A stretch of 64,000 bases of DNA from Molossus alvarezi. Lineage: Eukaryota; Chordata; Mammalia; Chiroptera; Molossidae. This document shows, piece by piece, positions 62,007 through 64,000 of the stretch (positions are counted from its first letter, which is position 1; each line of letters begins with the position of its first letter). A program made the translations under genes and the position numbers. The stretch spans positions 91,594,327-91,658,326 of the forward strand of contig CM073891.1 of NCBI GenBank assembly GCA_037176705.1. Reading direction: 5' to 3'. Under the pieces are notes generated by a model. It was given only the letters and a program-made list of their open reading frames with translations. It did not search any database and was not told the origin of the DNA.

Positions 62007-62504
62007 CTGCCTAAATCATCAACAGTGGAAAAAACACAAAACAATTGGCAAAGCTTGGAAATTAAAATGTTACAAATTATCCAATCAAAAAAATTTATAT
62101 TCTGATGAGGGAGCTACTTATTTTAAAATATAAAGATAATTCACTTTGCAGATTAAAGACTGTTATTCAGTGGAAAGATGTTTGTATTTCATGGCTAAGG
62201 AGCTTCCTATCAATAATTACATTAACCACCAGCAACTTCCTTGCCTGGTTTTGTGATATCAAATATAGTAATTACAATTATTTCTAGCACCAATTTGTTC
62301 TCCTCTGTAAGTAATGCTAAACTTCCCAATGAGATAAGAAAATGTATTAGTCTCCTCCTTGTCTTCACTCCAGTTAAATATCCACTTACCACCTAAGGAA
62401 TCTCCTGTTACAGGCATCTACTTTACAAACCAGTATTTGTTTTGATTCCTTTTAATCTAGAGTAATAATTTTCAAAAGTCGTATGATAAAGTATGACTGA
62501 GTAG

Positions 62505-62610
62505 AAATGGCATGATCTGGAACCAAAAAGTCTGTCACCAACCAGCTGTGTAACTTAACTTTTCTGAGGCAATTTTCTTATTTGTTTAAAATAATGATCA
62601 CAGAGGGTGG
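62505..62610 (+). mobile_element. MIR SINE fragment
   Basis: ACCAGCTGTGTAACTTAACT … CTGAGGCAATTTTCTTATTT is the MIR core. Confidence 0.5.
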
Positions 62611-63199
62611 TTTTGTTTTACAAAGTAATGTGATTTTACAGAATTTGACAAAGTATAATTTGGTAATACTTCAAGAATTATCTAAAATCTGTATTGATAT
62701 TTTAATTCCAACTACCATTTCAAATTCAAATGGGTAGAAGACAGTCCCCTTTCAGTTAAGTAGACTTGATGATCAAAGAATCTCCACAAACAGTATTATA
62801 CTTAGATTTTAGAGGGAAATGTACATGTGTTAGTGTACACAGAAGCCAAAAATATATAAATACACAAATATAATGGAGATGTGTATAGTGTTTATATATA
62901 TATTTACAGGAAAGATTGTTGAGCTAATAAGTACACATTCATTCTAATGTCTTTAAATTTATATATTTATATATAATTGATGTTTAGAATAAAGACTTTG
63001 AGGTAATGAGAAATTCTCAAGTACTAACAGAATTTAAATTGGATCTACTATACTGCAGTTATTAAACAGAAAAGAAGTATTTCCAAGGCTTTCTCTATCA
63101 GTTAAACATTTCAACTAATCAGACGTCTTTTCTATTTAAGAAAGTTATTTTGACATTTGGGGTGTTTTGTGGTTCCATACAAATCTGATGATTTTTTAT

Positions 63200-63612
63200 T
63201 CAATTTATTTAAAAAATGTCATTGGGATTTTTTAGGGGGGGGGGTGCATTAAATCTGTACATTGCATTGGATAATATGGACATTTTAACTATGTTGACTC
63301 CTCCAATCCATGAACATGGAATATCTTCCTGAATCATTGTGTCTTTTTCATTTTCTTTTAATAACGCTTCGCAGCTTTCGGTACATAGGTCCTTCACATC
63401 CTTTGTTAAGGTTATACCTAGGTATTTTATTATTTTTGTTGCAAATACAAAAGGAATTGTTTTTTCCATTTATTTTTCTGAAATTTCATTTAGTATATAG
63501 AAATGCAGTGGATTTTTGTACATTGATTTTGTATCCTGCAAACTTTACTGTATTTGTTGATTGTTTCTAATAGTTCTTTTGTGGAATCTTCAGGGTTTTC
63601 TAAATAAAGAAT
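63200..63612 (-). mobile_element. L1 ORF2 fragment in a POT1 intron
   Basis: The minus strand translates in pieces to RT-region sequence (NPNDIF, MSILSNAMYRFNA, TKIIKYLGITLTKDVKDL, NEKDTMIQEDIPCSWIGGVN). It is in the same orientation as POT1 and truncated at both ends. A G-run lies at 63235-63245. Confidence 0.85.
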
Positions 63613-64000
63613 CATGAAACCTACATAATTTTATTAACCATCTCATTCCAATAAGTGTAATTTAAAAAAATAAATAAAAAGAACTGTAGTTATTAATGGT
63701 TTATTTTTAAGCATATAATTTTGGTGACAAATGAGAAAGTCTCTCCAAATATATTCAGTTTATTATTTGTCTCCATTTGTCAGAGCTACTAAATTCAATC
63801 AGATCCAAAAATAACCCCTACTTTTATTTATTATTACTAAGAAATACCAGAAGGGTTTATGTTCTAAGAATTTAGTATTTTCTTTTAAAAACATTAGCAT
63901 TCTATCAAAACACAATGCAGAAAATCACAATTTACTCAATGCCAGAACTTACACTGATATACATGAAAATATATATACATAAATATTATGAAGTGAAACT

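Larger units (their letters stand above)
62007..64000 (-). other. POT1 intron, truncated by window edge
   Basis: Upstream intron of the 61805-62006 exon. It carries a MIR piece and an L1 ORF2 fragment. I looked for the preceding exon (with the C-P-K-C zinc pair) and did not find it before 64000. Confidence 0.6.

Overview
The window is mammalian nuclear DNA, almost certainly from a microbat (Yangochiroptera, the group containing Vespertilionidae, Miniopteridae and Molossidae). The main reason is more than twenty copies of the VES-type tRNA-derived SINE (head CCCTGGCCGGTTTGGCTCAG, (CT)n body, ATCAATGGAAAAAT-like tail), a chiropteran family. LINE-1 and HAL1 copies, MIR and L2 relics and the low gene density agree. 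I see no bacterial-type operon, CRISPR array, tRNA gene or rRNA gene. No undescribed system was found. The value lies in one real gene, one pseudogene and a set of insertions that can be dated by nesting and target-site duplications (TSDs).

The only functional gene is POT1, on the minus strand at the right end. Its last six coding exons (50658-50770, 52232-52337, 54413-54504, 56432-56520, 59623-59758, 61805-62006) join in phase with GT-AG introns. They encode 245 residues matching human POT1 from about residue 390 to the C-terminus, i.e. most of the TPP1-binding OB3/HJR-like domain. Earlier exons lie beyond position 64000. Predicted poly(A) signals lie about 250 bp past the stop. The left 50 kb is intergenic. 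From known mammalian synteny, GPR37 should lie just beyond position 1; no GPR37 sequence was recognised here.

Layout from the left: 1-7.3 kb, unique sequence with an old L1 3' end, an L1 3' fragment, a cluster of four same-orientation SINEs and an old HAL1/L1M ORF1 relic (5.1-6.2 kb). 7.3-13.4 kb, a near full-length minus-strand L1 with a SINE at the start of ORF2. 13.6-14.3 kb, a probable solo LTR; 14.4-15.2 kb, an L2. 17-20.7 kb, old L1, L2 and MIR relics. 21.7-30.5 kb, a plus-strand composite in which an L1 5' piece is fused to a second full-length L1. 32.4-36.7 kb, an L1 with an internal deletion of about 1.8 kb, inserted into an older SINE. 36.9-40.1 kb, a minus-strand HAL1 (ORF1, no ORF2) with a 14-bp TSD, hosting a 434-bp L1 tail. 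42.2-43.1 kb, a ferritin light chain (FTL) retropseudogene that keeps its iron-responsive element region. 43.4-50.1 kb, scattered SINEs and mostly unique DNA. 50.4-64 kb, POT1.

The mobile elements are all damaged: the L1 reading frames carry stops and frameshifts and one reverse transcriptase has lost its catalytic aspartates. TSDs were read directly by comparing flanks. Family names for the oldest repeats rest on recognition and would need a repeat-library search.
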